A stretch of DNA of 64,000 bases from Membranihabitans marinus. GTDB lineage: Bacteria; Bacteroidota; Bacteroidia; Chitinophagales; Saprospiraceae. The stretch spans positions 124,001-188,000 of the forward strand of contig NZ_JAJQYA010000005.1 of assembly GCF_021729155.1 (NCBI RefSeq). Reading direction: 5' to 3'. Position numbers and translations under genes: made by a program. This document shows positions 38,581 to 47,356 of the stretch, in pieces. The first letter of the stretch is position 1. Each line of letters starts with the position of its first letter. The notes beneath the pieces were generated by a model. It was not told the DNA's origin. It was given only the letters and a program-made list of their open reading frames with translations, and did not search any database.

Positions 38581-38753
38581 CAAACCAAGAGTTGTGGTTT
38601 GGCGGTGGCTAAGGCGCAGTGGCTATCCCACCCGAGCCCAGTGGTCTCGGTTCCTTCACCAAAGGTCGATTTACGACCTTTGGTTGCCCTAAAGGGCAAC
38701 TACGTTCAGTCATCCTGAAGGGATGATTTGTTATCGTGGGTTTACAATCCACG
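38581..38753 (+). repeat. Hairpin cluster A (one full multi-hairpin module)
   Basis: Six adjacent palindromes in 173 nt: 38581-38601 (arms CAAACCA), 38632-38650 (CCGAG arms, CCAGTGG core), 38659-38683 (arm CCAAAGGTCG, loop ATTTA), 38683-38700 (arm GTTGCCC, loop TAAA), 38710-38726 (arm TCATCC, loop TGAAG) and 38735-38753 (arm CGTGG). Linkers TTCCTTCA and TTCAGTCATCC separate them. The order hp0, linker, hp1, hp2, linker, hp3 recurs in cluster B with other stem sequences. No coding potential. Confidence 0.85.
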
Positions 38754-38775
38754 GTATTGGATATTAATCAACATT

Positions 38776-38895
38776 GATTTGGCGGACTTTTTGCATGGTC
38801 AATCTTCTGACACGAAGAGATCATATATTTTCATATTTTGTAATGATAGATTAAGATAAATTGGGCAAAAAATGTGACAAATCCATGCTCATCGA
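38776..38895 (+). repeat. Conserved tail of hairpin cluster, copy A
   Basis: Begins GATTTGGCGGACTTTTT and ends with GCAAAAAATGTGACAAATCC (38865-38884). The same ends, with almost the same spacing, occur at 49724-49845. The interior is AT-rich and partly matching (TTTTGTAATGAT region). It follows a hairpin cluster at both places, so the two form one dispersed repeat family. Confidence 0.8.
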
Positions 38896-39125
38896 AATCC
38901 TGATCTGAGCAATCATTTAAACTGAGTAAATAGGTGATGACTATTCGTTAGTGTTTAAAGAAAAACCCTGCAAGGAGGAAATAATAATATTAAGTAAAAT
39001 CCCGTCGTATTTTGTTGAAATCACGCCGGCTCTTATGGTTTCACTTCTATCTATGCTATTTTGTCATTGCTGAATATGGGAGTGATCTTTATTGCGATCA
39101 AACTGTAGTTCAGAAAAAATCAATT

Positions 39126-39998
39126 TTAATTAGTAATTTTTTCTCCTTCAATCAAAGATTCAACCGTCTTGCTAAGTAAATTTTTGTTGCCGTAAATTGG
39201 ATCTAAATCGACAATTTCAACCTTTCTAAACTGAATCGGATGGCTCTCGCTTTGAAGTGAAATACTTCCACCAGTAAGTAATTTCCCTTCTTGCATTACA
39301 CCTTCCATTACAGGCGCTACATTTCCACCTCCCATTTGGGGACTGGTGTATTCCAAAACTATATCGCCTTCTATAATGTGCTGAATCAATGAATCCTTGA
39401 GTACCAAAAACGAAGCTCTTACCCATTGGTCTCCGTGGTAGGTCTTTGATGAAGAATTTACACAATGGGGGGTGAATAATTCACCTTTCATTACTACATT
39501 GGTGCCAGGAGTACATAAATTTGATGTGGTCCTGTCGTCCTGTCCATTGCCGCCCAAAATTTGTCCTTCAATGCTAATGGGGAAATCTTGTTCTAAGGTC
39601 ATGGTTTTGGGGTCTTGTCCATGTAACATAGCTCCGCTATTTCTATAGGCCCATCCTGGTCCGTCATGGATTTGCTCTCCTATAAATCGATATTCAACGG
39701 CTAGAAAATAGGCGGAAAAAGGCTTTTCATAAAAGAGGTGACCAAACTGTTGATCAAAATTTTCGTAGTTGTCGTAATTGACAGTAATACAGCCATCTAC
39801 TACAGAAAATGTTTCGCCATTATTATCCCCTAATTCATGACCTGAAATTTTAGGTGTCCATCCGGTCAAGTCCTTACCGTTAAACAGTTGCTGCCATTCT
39901 ATTTCGTATGCTTCTTCAGTCTCCATTTTTTTCTCATTTTGACAATTGAATGACAAGGCTGAGGCAATGAGGATGAAGAATAAATATTTCGCTTTCAT
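39126..39998 (-). CDS. DUF1080 (3-keto-disaccharide hydrolase-like) lipoprotein
   Basis: This 290-residue protein has a lipoprotein signal ending FNC and the DUF1080 concanavalin-like fold: WQQLFNGKDLTGWTP at the start, FSAYFLAVEYRF, NSGAMLHGQDP and SISLQSESHPIQFRKVEI at the end. The family includes enzymes that hydrolyse 3-keto-glycosides. It is divergent from hairpin cluster A with no partner dehydrogenase next to it. A second, longer DUF1080 protein lies at 62.5 kb. Confidence 0.92.
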   Translation of the reverse strand: MKAKYLFFILIASALSFNCQNEKKMETEEAYEIEWQQLFNGKDLTGWTPKISGHELGDNNGETFSVVDGCITVNYDNYENFDQQFGHLFYEKPFSAYFLAVEYRFIGEQIHDGPGWAYRNSGAMLHGQDPKTMTLEQDFPISIEGQILGGNGQDDRTTSNLCTPGTNVVMKGELFTPHCVNSSSKTYHGDQWVRASFLVLKDSLIQHIIEGDIVLEYTSPQMGGGNVAPVMEGVMQEGKLLTGGSISLQSESHPIQFRKVEIVDLDPIYGNKNLLSKTVESLIEGEKITN

Positions 39999-40188
39999 GA
40001 TTTTAATTTTTAGATTAGGGAAGATAAAAAAAATTAATTGACTTGGTAATAGATTTAGCGTAGATAATTGGGATAGCCCCCTTTCATGGCCGACCTAGTT
40101 TAGTATGATGTTCTATTGATCTAGGATTCTGACATGACTGTAATATGTTCTGTTATGAAATTTCTTCATTGCCTCTTCTGTCATATGG

Positions 40189-41667
40189 TTACTGGCCGAT
40201 TAATTTATTTTTTATCCAATCAATAAAGTCAAAATAGTGTTGAATTTGCAATTCATATTTATCGGATTCAATACTGTCTAATTTTGGTTTTAATTTTTCA
40301 AAATACAAGGCCTTGTTTGGCTTGCTTTTTCTGTGCGGATCAAATTTTAAGAGATTGAAAATTATTTTTTCTAGTTTAAATTTGAAGTTTGATTTCCTCG
40401 CTGCGCGCATATAGTTACGTTGGGCATATTCGATATATGTTAAGTCGTTTAATTCGTAGTGGTTAATAATGTTCAATAGGTGGACGGTCTTGTACTGAAT
40501 CAGAGCAAACCTAGGGTGGGCTTCTATTCGGTTGAGGAAGGTGGCAGTTTTTTTCCAATTTTTTAGTTTAAAGTAAGAGATGGAACCGTATAGTAACCAT
40601 TCAGATTTATGGAAATTTTGGTAGCTAGAGACATTCATTTTCGAGGTTTCTCTATCGTTAAAATACTTAAGGCCAGCTTCAAAATTTCCTTTTTTTAGCA
40701 AGATTAATAAACGATAGTTTTGAACGATTTGATGGCACAACTCAATAAAATGTTGGTGTTTTTGATCTTTTCTTATATTGGTTATTTTGGTTAAATAATA
40801 ATCCATTTCATGGTATTGGCCAAGGGTGTTTAGACTGTCTAATATCCCTTCCAATGTGGTTAAATAGTCGTAGGGTGGGGCTTCTAATAGATGTTGGTGT
40901 TGTTCGAAGAGTTGATTCAATTGAGTGAATATCTTAAGGCCAGATTTGTGATCTCCTGAGTGTGTGAAGAAGAAAGATTGAAATAATAAGTGTAGCTTTT
41001 GGGATTCAAAACTTTTTTCTTTTCCGCGAGTAATTAAGCTCAATTCACTGAGAATTAAGTCGTTTAGTTTTTTCTGGTTTTGTTTGGATTGTGTTTTTTC
41101 GCTGTGGAGTAAGCGGTATTTTAGGAGTTCATATAAGCTGTGATGTTCCTGGATTTGTCTCAGTAGTTGCAGCTTACTTTTACTTTGGGTCTGAAGGTGG
41201 TATAATTCGGTATCTGGAACGTTCTCAAATCCTGTATTGCTCAAATAATTGAGTTCCATCCTCATGGTGTAATATTGTATAAGATGGTGCTCGGATTGAT
41301 GGGCGAGGGACTGCACTTTTTTAAGTTCTTTGTATCCTTCTTCTGGTAGCGAACGCTCAAAGTAAATTTTGGATCGCATTAATCCATAGTACATTTTAAA
41401 TTGACTGTCGGATTGGCTTTTGTTTTTTATAAGGGCATCCGATATTAATTGTTGTAAATATTGGGCCGTTGTGTCTATGGATTTTTTGGGATGTTTTGAT
41501 TTAAATTCATTTTGAATTTTGTCTATATCTGATATCGAGTGCTGATTTATGATTTCATATAAATCCAAATAGGCAGATGAAGTTTCAGTTTTCTTACACT
41601 GCAATTTGAAACTTCGTTTTTCGCCAGGCGTCAATGTCTGTATGAGTTGGATCAATTCTAGTTTCAT
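40189..41667 (-). CDS. Bacteroidota helical-repeat protein of unknown function
   Basis: This 492-residue all-helical protein has no signal peptide. It begins LIQLIQTLTPGEKRSFKLQC; the L-T-x-x-E-K-R-x-F-K start followed by a Y-x-x-L-Y/F-x-x-I segment is a pattern I recognise from a multicopy family of uncharacterised Bacteroidota proteins. The rest has TPR-like helix pairs (GLKIFTQLNQLFEQHQ, EWLLYGSISYFKLKNWKKTATFLNRI). No catalytic motif is seen. It stands alone between the DUF1080 gene and the nucleoside operon. A perfect 12-bp palindrome (AGTGATATCACT, 41688-41699) lies just upstream. Confidence 0.75.
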   Translation of the reverse strand: MKLELIQLIQTLTPGEKRSFKLQCKKTETSSAYLDLYEIINQHSISDIDKIQNEFKSKHPKKSIDTTAQYLQQLISDALIKNKSQSDSQFKMYYGLMRSKIYFERSLPEEGYKELKKVQSLAHQSEHHLIQYYTMRMELNYLSNTGFENVPDTELYHLQTQSKSKLQLLRQIQEHHSLYELLKYRLLHSEKTQSKQNQKKLNDLILSELSLITRGKEKSFESQKLHLLFQSFFFTHSGDHKSGLKIFTQLNQLFEQHQHLLEAPPYDYLTTLEGILDSLNTLGQYHEMDYYLTKITNIRKDQKHQHFIELCHQIVQNYRLLILLKKGNFEAGLKYFNDRETSKMNVSSYQNFHKSEWLLYGSISYFKLKNWKKTATFLNRIEAHPRFALIQYKTVHLLNIINHYELNDLTYIEYAQRNYMRAARKSNFKFKLEKIIFNLLKFDPHRKSKPNKALYFEKLKPKLDSIESDKYELQIQHYFDFIDWIKNKLIGQ

Positions 41668-41905
41668 GGTTGGGTTATGGAGTTACTAGTGATATCACTT
41701 CGGTATTTTTTAGGGGAATACGAATTTCTAATTCAATGTAAAATTGAAATTTTCATATATTTTTTACATAAATTATATAATCGGTGAATATTTATTTATA
41801 TAAGGTATTGATAAATAAATAATTAAGTATAATTAGTAGTATTTATTCAATTTTATATTTATTAAAAGTAAGAAATTTTTGTAAAATTATTGTGGCTTGA
41901 TTTTT

Positions 41906-41913
41906 TAATTTTG
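41906..41913 (+). promoter_or_regulatory. -7 element of the nucleoside/ribose operon
   Basis: TAATTTTG matches TAnnTTTG, 37 nt before the ribokinase ATG. A TTTG at 41878-41881 is 24 nt further upstream, slightly too far for an ideal -33 element. Confidence 0.45.
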
Positions 41914-41950
41914 ACATATCGCATAATTATAAAATATCAAATTGTACTTA

Positions 41951-42874
41951 ATGGATAAAGGCAGAATAATAGTGGTGGGTAGTTCAAATATGGATATGGT
42001 GGTTAAGACCAATCACATTCCTGTTCCAGGGGAGACGGTATTAGGTGGTGAATTTTTTATGAATCCTGGAGGTAAGGGGGCCAATCAAGCCGTGGCTGTG
42101 GCCAGATTGAATGCTGATGTTGCTTTTGTGTCCAAAATCGGTGACGATATTTTTGGAAAGCAGTCCATGCAATTGTTTGAGGAGGAAGGCATCGATATTC
42201 AAGGCATGGTATCTGATGAAAATGGACCTTCTGGTGTGGCTTTGATTACCGTAGACAAAGATGGAGAAAATAGTATAGTTGTGGCTCCAGGAGCCAACGG
42301 GAAATTGATGCCGGAAGAAGTGATTCCTACTTTAAATAAAATCGATAATATTTCGATTCTGCTAATGCAATTGGAAATACCGATGAATACGGTGCGAGAG
42401 GTTGCTGAATATGGACGTTCTAACAACATTACAGTAGTCGTCAATCCTGCGCCCATGCATGGAGATTTGGCAGAAATGTTGCCCCTCATAGATATTATTA
42501 CGCCGAATGCCAAGGAGGCAGAAATGTTGGCAGGAATCCCCGTGGTTGATGTTGAGTCAGCTAAAGAAGCTGCATTGCTCATCTATGAGAGCGGTGTAAA
42601 GAAGGTCGTTGTGACCATTGGTAGGCATGGTGCTTTGATCGTGGATAATGGAGAAGTCATACATGTCCCTGCTACGGAAGTAGAAACAGTAGATACTACT
42701 GCTGCCGGTGATTCTTTTAACGGGGCATTGGTAGTGGGGCTGTCCGAAGGGAAAACTCTATTGGAGGCCGTTCAATTTGCCTGTGCAGCAGCGGCGATTA
42801 CCGTAACCAGATTGGGTGCTCAATCGGCGATGCCCTATCGCAATGAATTGATTGATAATTTATTAGATATATAA
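41951..42874 (+). CDS. rbsK: Ribokinase
   Basis: This 307-residue PfkB kinase has the full ribokinase signature: GSSNMDMVV at the start, NPGGKGANQAVAVARL (substrate loop) and DTTAAGDSFNGALVVGL (anion hole and catalytic Asp). It makes ribose-5-phosphate from ribose. ATG 41951 is chosen over a TTG at 41942. It is 12 nt upstream of a sugar transporter gene and heads an operon with three nucleoside hydrolases, so ribose released from nucleosides is the likely substrate. Confidence 0.95.
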   Translation: MDKGRIIVVGSSNMDMVVKTNHIPVPGETVLGGEFFMNPGGKGANQAVAVARLNADVAFVSKIGDDIFGKQSMQLFEEEGIDIQGMVSDENGPSGVALITVDKDGENSIVVAPGANGKLMPEEVIPTLNKIDNISILLMQLEIPMNTVREVAEYGRSNNITVVVNPAPMHGDLAEMLPLIDIITPNAKEAEMLAGIPVVDVESAKEAALLIYESGVKKVVVTIGRHGALIVDNGEVIHVPATEVETVDTTAAGDSFNGALVVGLSEGKTLLEAVQFACAAAAITVTRLGAQSAMPYRNELIDNLLDI

Positions 42875-42886
42875 AATCCATAGGCT

Positions 42887-43888
42887 ATGTTTGTAGTAGA
42901 AAGTTATTCTTTAGCTGTTTTGTTTTGCATCATTACCATGTTTTGTTGGGGTTCCTGGGCGAATACCCAAAAACTAGTGCAGGGCAAGTGGCGGTTTGAG
43001 TTGTTTTACTGGGATTATGTCATCGGTATTTTTGTGTTTTCATTATTGATGGCTCTGACGATGGGAAGTACAGGAGACAGTGGTCGCCCTTTCTTGGAAG
43101 ATATAGCCCAAGTGGATATGGTCAATATAAGAAATGCCCTCTTTGGAGGAGTGATATTTAACCTCGCCAATATTTTGCTTACTGCGGCCATCGCTGGGGC
43201 TGGAATGGCCATCGCTTTCCCCATTGGCATTGGGATAGCTTTGATATTAGGGGTTTTATTTAACTTTTTACTGGCCTCTCAGGGCGATGCATTTTTGTTG
43301 TTTGTCGGAGTGTTGTTGGTAGCTTTGGCTATTGTGGTCAATGCTATGGCTTATTCCAAGATGACTCAATCCAGGGGTGGTACCAGTGTCAAATGGATTG
43401 TAGTATCTATTGTAGCAGGAGTATTGATGTCGTTATTTTATCCCTTTGTAGCTTCTGGTATGGATTTAAATGATTTTGTGTCGCCAGCGGTGGGGAAGAT
43501 GACGCCCTATACCGCAGTGGTTGTATTTGCCAGTGGTATCGTATTGAGCAATTTAGTCTTTAATACCTATTTAATCAGACGTCCACTGGAGGGTAGCCCG
43601 TTGAAATATTCAGATTATTTTTCGGGTAAAATGAATCTGCATTTAGTCGGCGTATTGGGCGGATCGATCTGGGCATTAGGTAATTTATTTAACCTTATTG
43701 CAGCTGGTAAAGCTGGACCGGCTATTTCCTATGGATTGGGGCAAGGGGCTACCTTGGTGGCTGCTCTATGGGGTGTATTGATTTGGAAAGAATTTAAAGG
43801 TGGATCCTCGACAGTACAGCGTTATATTGCTATGATGTTTGTCTTTTTTGTTGTGGGCTTGGGATTGATTATTGTGGCGGGAATGTAG
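42887..43888 (+). CDS. GRP/RhaT-like sugar transporter, probably for ribose
   Basis: This 333-residue protein has ten predicted transmembrane helices with the drug/metabolite-transporter-like repeat. It starts LAVLFCIITMFCWGSWANTQKL, has AGAGMAIAFPIGIGIALILG in the middle and AGKAGPAISYGLGQGATLVAALWGVL near the end. These match the glucose/ribose porter (GRP) family. Placement between ribokinase and nucleoside hydrolases points to ribose or nucleoside-sugar uptake. It is 12 nt after rbsK. Confidence 0.88.
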   Translation: MFVVESYSLAVLFCIITMFCWGSWANTQKLVQGKWRFELFYWDYVIGIFVFSLLMALTMGSTGDSGRPFLEDIAQVDMVNIRNALFGGVIFNLANILLTAAIAGAGMAIAFPIGIGIALILGVLFNFLLASQGDAFLLFVGVLLVALAIVVNAMAYSKMTQSRGGTSVKWIVVSIVAGVLMSLFYPFVASGMDLNDFVSPAVGKMTPYTAVVVFASGIVLSNLVFNTYLIRRPLEGSPLKYSDYFSGKMNLHLVGVLGGSIWALGNLFNLIAAGKAGPAISYGLGQGATLVAALWGVLIWKEFKGGSSTVQRYIAMMFVFFVVGLGLIIVAGM

Positions 43889-43955
43889 GATAGTGGGATG
43901 TAATAAGTATTTTTAATGAATAAATTTTGTGTTTATATAGATTAGAACTTGGGTT

Positions 43956-44969
43956 ATGCATAAAATAATCTATTTAATATTATTTGTAAGTCTTGTATTG
44001 GGAGGTTATTCTCTGTATTGTAAATCTATGTCAGTATTTTCTTCAGATGAAAGTAATAGAGAGGTTGTTCTGATCTTGGATACTGATATTGATTCTGATG
44101 TAGATGATGTGGGGACTTTGGCCATGTTGCATACATTGGCAGATGAGAAAATTGTAAAAATTCTTGGCATTGTGGTTACCAGCGATGATGTCTATGCCGC
44201 CCAATGTGTGGATGCTATTAATCACTTCTATAGTCGACCGGATATCCCTATTGGTGTAGAAAAAGACATTGAACTTAGGCATCATTCGAAATATACAAAA
44301 GAAATAAGTGAAGAGTTTGATTCCGATTTGGGTGTCGGTCAAAAACTTGAAGATGCGACTCGATTATATCGAAGGTTGCTCACTGAGCAAAAAGATGGGG
44401 CGGTGGTCGTGGTAACGGTAGGTCATTTGACTAATTTAAAGAATTTGCTGGAATCAAAGCCCGATGATATAAGTCCTCTTTCGGGGCTGGAATTGGTGGA
44501 GAGGAAGGTGAAATTGTGGTCCTGCATGGGAGGAAGATTTCCCGAAGGTAAAGAAGCTAATTTTTATCGTCCCGATCCACAATCTACTGTAGTATGTGTA
44601 GAGAATTGGTCTGGCCCTGTTGTTTTTGCGGGTTGGGAAATTGGAAATGATATTATTACCGGTGGAGAATATTTAAAATCGTCATTGCCCATACATCATC
44701 CCGTTAGGCGTGGCTATCAATTGTATAATGATTTTCAAGGTCGTCAAAGCTGGGATCAGGCAGCATTGTTGTATGCAGTATTTCCTACCTCGCCCTATTG
44801 GTCAATAGAAGATAAAGGTTTGTGTTTGGTGGCAGCTGATGGGAGTAATCGGTGGGAAAAAGGATTAATGCGAAACCATGGTTATTTGATACCCCGCATG
44901 CCTGTGGATAAAATATCTCAAAAATTGGACGAGTTAATGGTTGGTGTTTATAAGGCTGATGATAATTAA
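43956..44969 (+). CDS. Exported nucleoside hydrolase, copy 1
   Basis: This 337-residue member of the IU-nucleoside hydrolase family has a signal or anchor segment at 1-26. The calcium/ribose motif is LDTDIDSDVDDVG (41-53); the usual Gly after DTD-x is Asp here. Later signatures are VVTVGHLTNLKNLL, GGRFPEGKEANF (the Glu and Asn of the E-x-N element) and RQSWDQAALLYAV at the C-terminus. In this last motif the canonical active-site His-Asp pair reads Trp-Asp. It should cut nucleosides to ribose and base in the envelope. Confidence 0.88.
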   Translation: MHKIIYLILFVSLVLGGYSLYCKSMSVFSSDESNREVVLILDTDIDSDVDDVGTLAMLHTLADEKIVKILGIVVTSDDVYAAQCVDAINHFYSRPDIPIGVEKDIELRHHSKYTKEISEEFDSDLGVGQKLEDATRLYRRLLTEQKDGAVVVVTVGHLTNLKNLLESKPDDISPLSGLELVERKVKLWSCMGGRFPEGKEANFYRPDPQSTVVCVENWSGPVVFAGWEIGNDIITGGEYLKSSLPIHHPVRRGYQLYNDFQGRQSWDQAALLYAVFPTSPYWSIEDKGLCLVAADGSNRWEKGLMRNHGYLIPRMPVDKISQKLDELMVGVYKADDN

Positions 44970-44989
44970 TAAATGAGAAAATTCAAACT

Positions 44990-46024
44990 ATGATAAATTA
45001 CAAATTTTACTTTTTTTCAATCATGTTGCTAGGATTGTCGGTGGCATGTTCTAGTTATTCGGACACGCCAACTGATGAGAAGGATTCTTCTATTGTCAAT
45101 CCTAGTCCATCGCCAAAGATTATTTTTGATACCGATATGGGACCAGACTACGATGATGTGGGAGCGATTACCGTACTTCACGCCTTGGCAGCTCAAGGGG
45201 AGTGTGAAATATTAGCTACACTTTCGAGTTGTGCTCATCCTTCAATTTCTCCAACTATTGAAGCGTTTAATACTTATTTTGGCCATCCCGATATTCCCGT
45301 AGGTTCGCCAGCTGATAATGCACCGAATTTTACCGCAAAAAATGGTTGGAATGATACCATCATTAAGAATTTTTTGCCAGAGGTGAAAACTAATGCCGAT
45401 TATCCCTCGGCGGTTGAGGTGTATCGAAAGACATTGGCCAGTCAACCCGATGGCAGTGTTACCATTGTTACGGTGGGATTTATATCTAATTTGGCTGAAT
45501 TACTAAAATCGACGGCTGATGAATATTCAGAATTGAATGGAATGGAATTGGTCAAGCAAAAGGTTAAACATTGGGTAGCCATGGCTGGTACCATTCCTCA
45601 AGGTAGAGAATTTAATGTGTATAAACACGCTGAAGCCTCATATGAAGTGTTTCGAGATTGGCCGACACCGGTGTTGTTGAGTGGATTTGAAATAGGAGTG
45701 AAAATAAAAACCGGTAGAAAAGTCGCGGAGCAGGGGAGTGCGACAAGTCCAGTACAGTGGGCTTATAACTATAATTTGCAAACCTATATTAAAAAAGAAG
45801 AGGACAATAGATCATCTTGGGATCAAACCGCAGTGTTGGTGGCAGTGAGGAATCCTGAAAAATATTTTTATGTCAATGGTCCCGGAAAGATAAAAGTAGA
45901 TTCAGAAGGGAGTAATGAATGGGATGCCGACGAAAGTGGAAAGTATTTTTTCTTGGTGCATAAATATCCTTATCAGCATATTGCCGATATCATTGATGAT
46001 TTGATGATGTATGAGCCTAAATAA
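44990..46024 (+). CDS. Nucleoside hydrolase lipoprotein, copy 2
   Basis: This 344-residue paralogue has a lipoprotein signal ending VAC followed by a low-complexity linker (TPTDEKDSSIVNPSPSP). It has FDTDMGPDYDDVG, VTIVTVGFISNLAELL, GTIPQGREFNVYK and RSSWDQTAVLVAV. All calcium and ribose residues expected for the family are in place except the Trp in the WDQ motif. It starts 20 nt after copy 1. Periplasmic or surface nucleoside cleavage is inferred. Confidence 0.9.
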   Translation: MINYKFYFFSIMLLGLSVACSSYSDTPTDEKDSSIVNPSPSPKIIFDTDMGPDYDDVGAITVLHALAAQGECEILATLSSCAHPSISPTIEAFNTYFGHPDIPVGSPADNAPNFTAKNGWNDTIIKNFLPEVKTNADYPSAVEVYRKTLASQPDGSVTIVTVGFISNLAELLKSTADEYSELNGMELVKQKVKHWVAMAGTIPQGREFNVYKHAEASYEVFRDWPTPVLLSGFEIGVKIKTGRKVAEQGSATSPVQWAYNYNLQTYIKKEEDNRSSWDQTAVLVAVRNPEKYFYVNGPGKIKVDSEGSNEWDADESGKYFFLVHKYPYQHIADIIDDLMMYEPK

Positions 46025-46285
46025 CTAGAAGGCTGGACTGAGTTTGTTATAATTTGAAATAAATGCAGTATTTCATTTATTTTTGAATGCCTTTCAATTC
46101 TTTTTTACTCTAAAGGATGTGGTATTAATAGGGATAAACGATTGGATAAATATTTAATTTGAGAAGTAATTGCAGTCCAAATGTCCTCGTATATGTATAC
46201 ATGCCTTGGCGTATGGAGTTGTCATTGGAATTCCATTGGTAATAGGATGCCGAGAGTTGGCTGCTGATTTAGTGTCAATTTTTTA

Positions 46286-47305
46286 ATGAATAATTTAAAG
46301 ATGAGGGTATTGTTGCTATTTAATTTCTTGGTGTTGGTGCAAGCCTGTTTTGCTAACCAAGTGAATTTTTTAGAGTCATTGCTTGATAGTGACACTATGG
46401 ATATTCCTCGAATTATTTTTGATACGGATATCGGGTCAGACTGTGATGATGCCGGTGCCTTGGCTGTATTGCATAATTTAGCAAACAAGCAGGAAGCAAA
46501 AATTTTAGGCGTTGTCTATAGTTCAAATGCCAATGTGCATGGAAGTACTGCCTGCGCGGAAATTAATAGTTTTTTTGGACGACCGAATTTATTGTTGGGG
46601 GAATATCGAGGAAGTGTTGTTATTGGAGATCCACGAGATTCTTACACCGGATATTTGGCCAATATTTATGATAAAGCGAATGGTCTTCATAAAAATGAAA
46701 GGCTAGAATTGGTGGTCGCGTATAAGAAAATGCTGGAGAATCAACCGAAGAAAAGTGTGACAATTGTAACTGTAGGTCATCCCGTAGGTTTGTTTTATTT
46801 GATGTGCGATCGAGAAGGTAGGAAATTGGTAGAGGAGAAAGTGAAATCTTGGGTGGCTATGACGCACACGGATACAACGCCAAAGAATGATTGGAATTTT
46901 GGTAAAAATGGTTCTGATGTTTATATTTCTGGGTTGTTGAAGTTGTGGCCAACCGCCGTTTATTTTTCTGGCGCAGGCCAAGATGTAATAACAGGGAAAT
47001 CACTGTTGCCCAAAACGTCAATAGTCAACCCGGTGCGACATTCATACGAGTTGTGGGGGAATAATGCTTTAAAAAATGGACGTTCCAGTTGGGATCAAAT
47101 TGCAGTGCTGTTTGCAATCAGACCTCAATTGTTTGATTTAGAAAATGGAGAATTAAGACAAAATGATGATTTTGAAACTTTTTGGACGGATGCAGATGGA
47201 GATGATAAAGTGAGCCGTAATCATTTTAAGGTATTGCCAAAGTTGAAGAATACTGAATTAGCAGAATTAATTGAAGCGTTAATGGTTTTAGAACCAGGTA
47301 ACTAG
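46286..47305 (+). CDS. Nucleoside hydrolase-like protein, copy 3 (divergent)
   Basis: This 339-residue paralogue has a signal peptide (to about residue 22) and FDTDIGSDCDDAG intact. The E-F-N element of copy 2 is replaced by PKNDWNFGKNG (Glu to Asp), and the FSG-F-EIG segment is FSGAGQD. The RSSWDQIAVLFAI motif is kept. Activity may have shifted to another substrate. A 261-nt gap separates it from copy 2, so it may have its own promoter, though no exact consensus was found. Confidence 0.85.
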   Translation: MNNLKMRVLLLFNFLVLVQACFANQVNFLESLLDSDTMDIPRIIFDTDIGSDCDDAGALAVLHNLANKQEAKILGVVYSSNANVHGSTACAEINSFFGRPNLLLGEYRGSVVIGDPRDSYTGYLANIYDKANGLHKNERLELVVAYKKMLENQPKKSVTIVTVGHPVGLFYLMCDREGRKLVEEKVKSWVAMTHTDTTPKNDWNFGKNGSDVYISGLLKLWPTAVYFSGAGQDVITGKSLLPKTSIVNPVRHSYELWGNNALKNGRSSWDQIAVLFAIRPQLFDLENGELRQNDDFETFWTDADGDDKVSRNHFKVLPKLKNTELAELIEALMVLEPGN

Positions 47306-47318
47306 AAGGCAGACAATG

Positions 47319-47356
47319 ATTAAAATTAAAGTTTGATTTTCGCTTTTAATTTTAAT
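47319..47356 (+). terminator. AT-rich hairpin after nucleoside hydrolase 3
   Basis: ATTAAAATTAAAG (47319-47331) pairs with CTTTTAATTTTAAT (47343-47356) with one bulge, 13 nt beyond the stop codon. The stem has almost no GC, so termination would be weak. Confidence 0.45.

Noticed and set aside
38632-38753. tRNA-like or rRNA fragment in the hairpin cluster
   Set aside because: The hairpins are serial, without an acceptor stem, T-loop consensus or CCA; the order does not match a cloverleaf.
46226-46235. 10-bp palindrome TGGAATTCCA upstream of nucleoside hydrolase 3
   Set aside because: Too short to stand out in AT-rich DNA and no second copy was seen in the operon.
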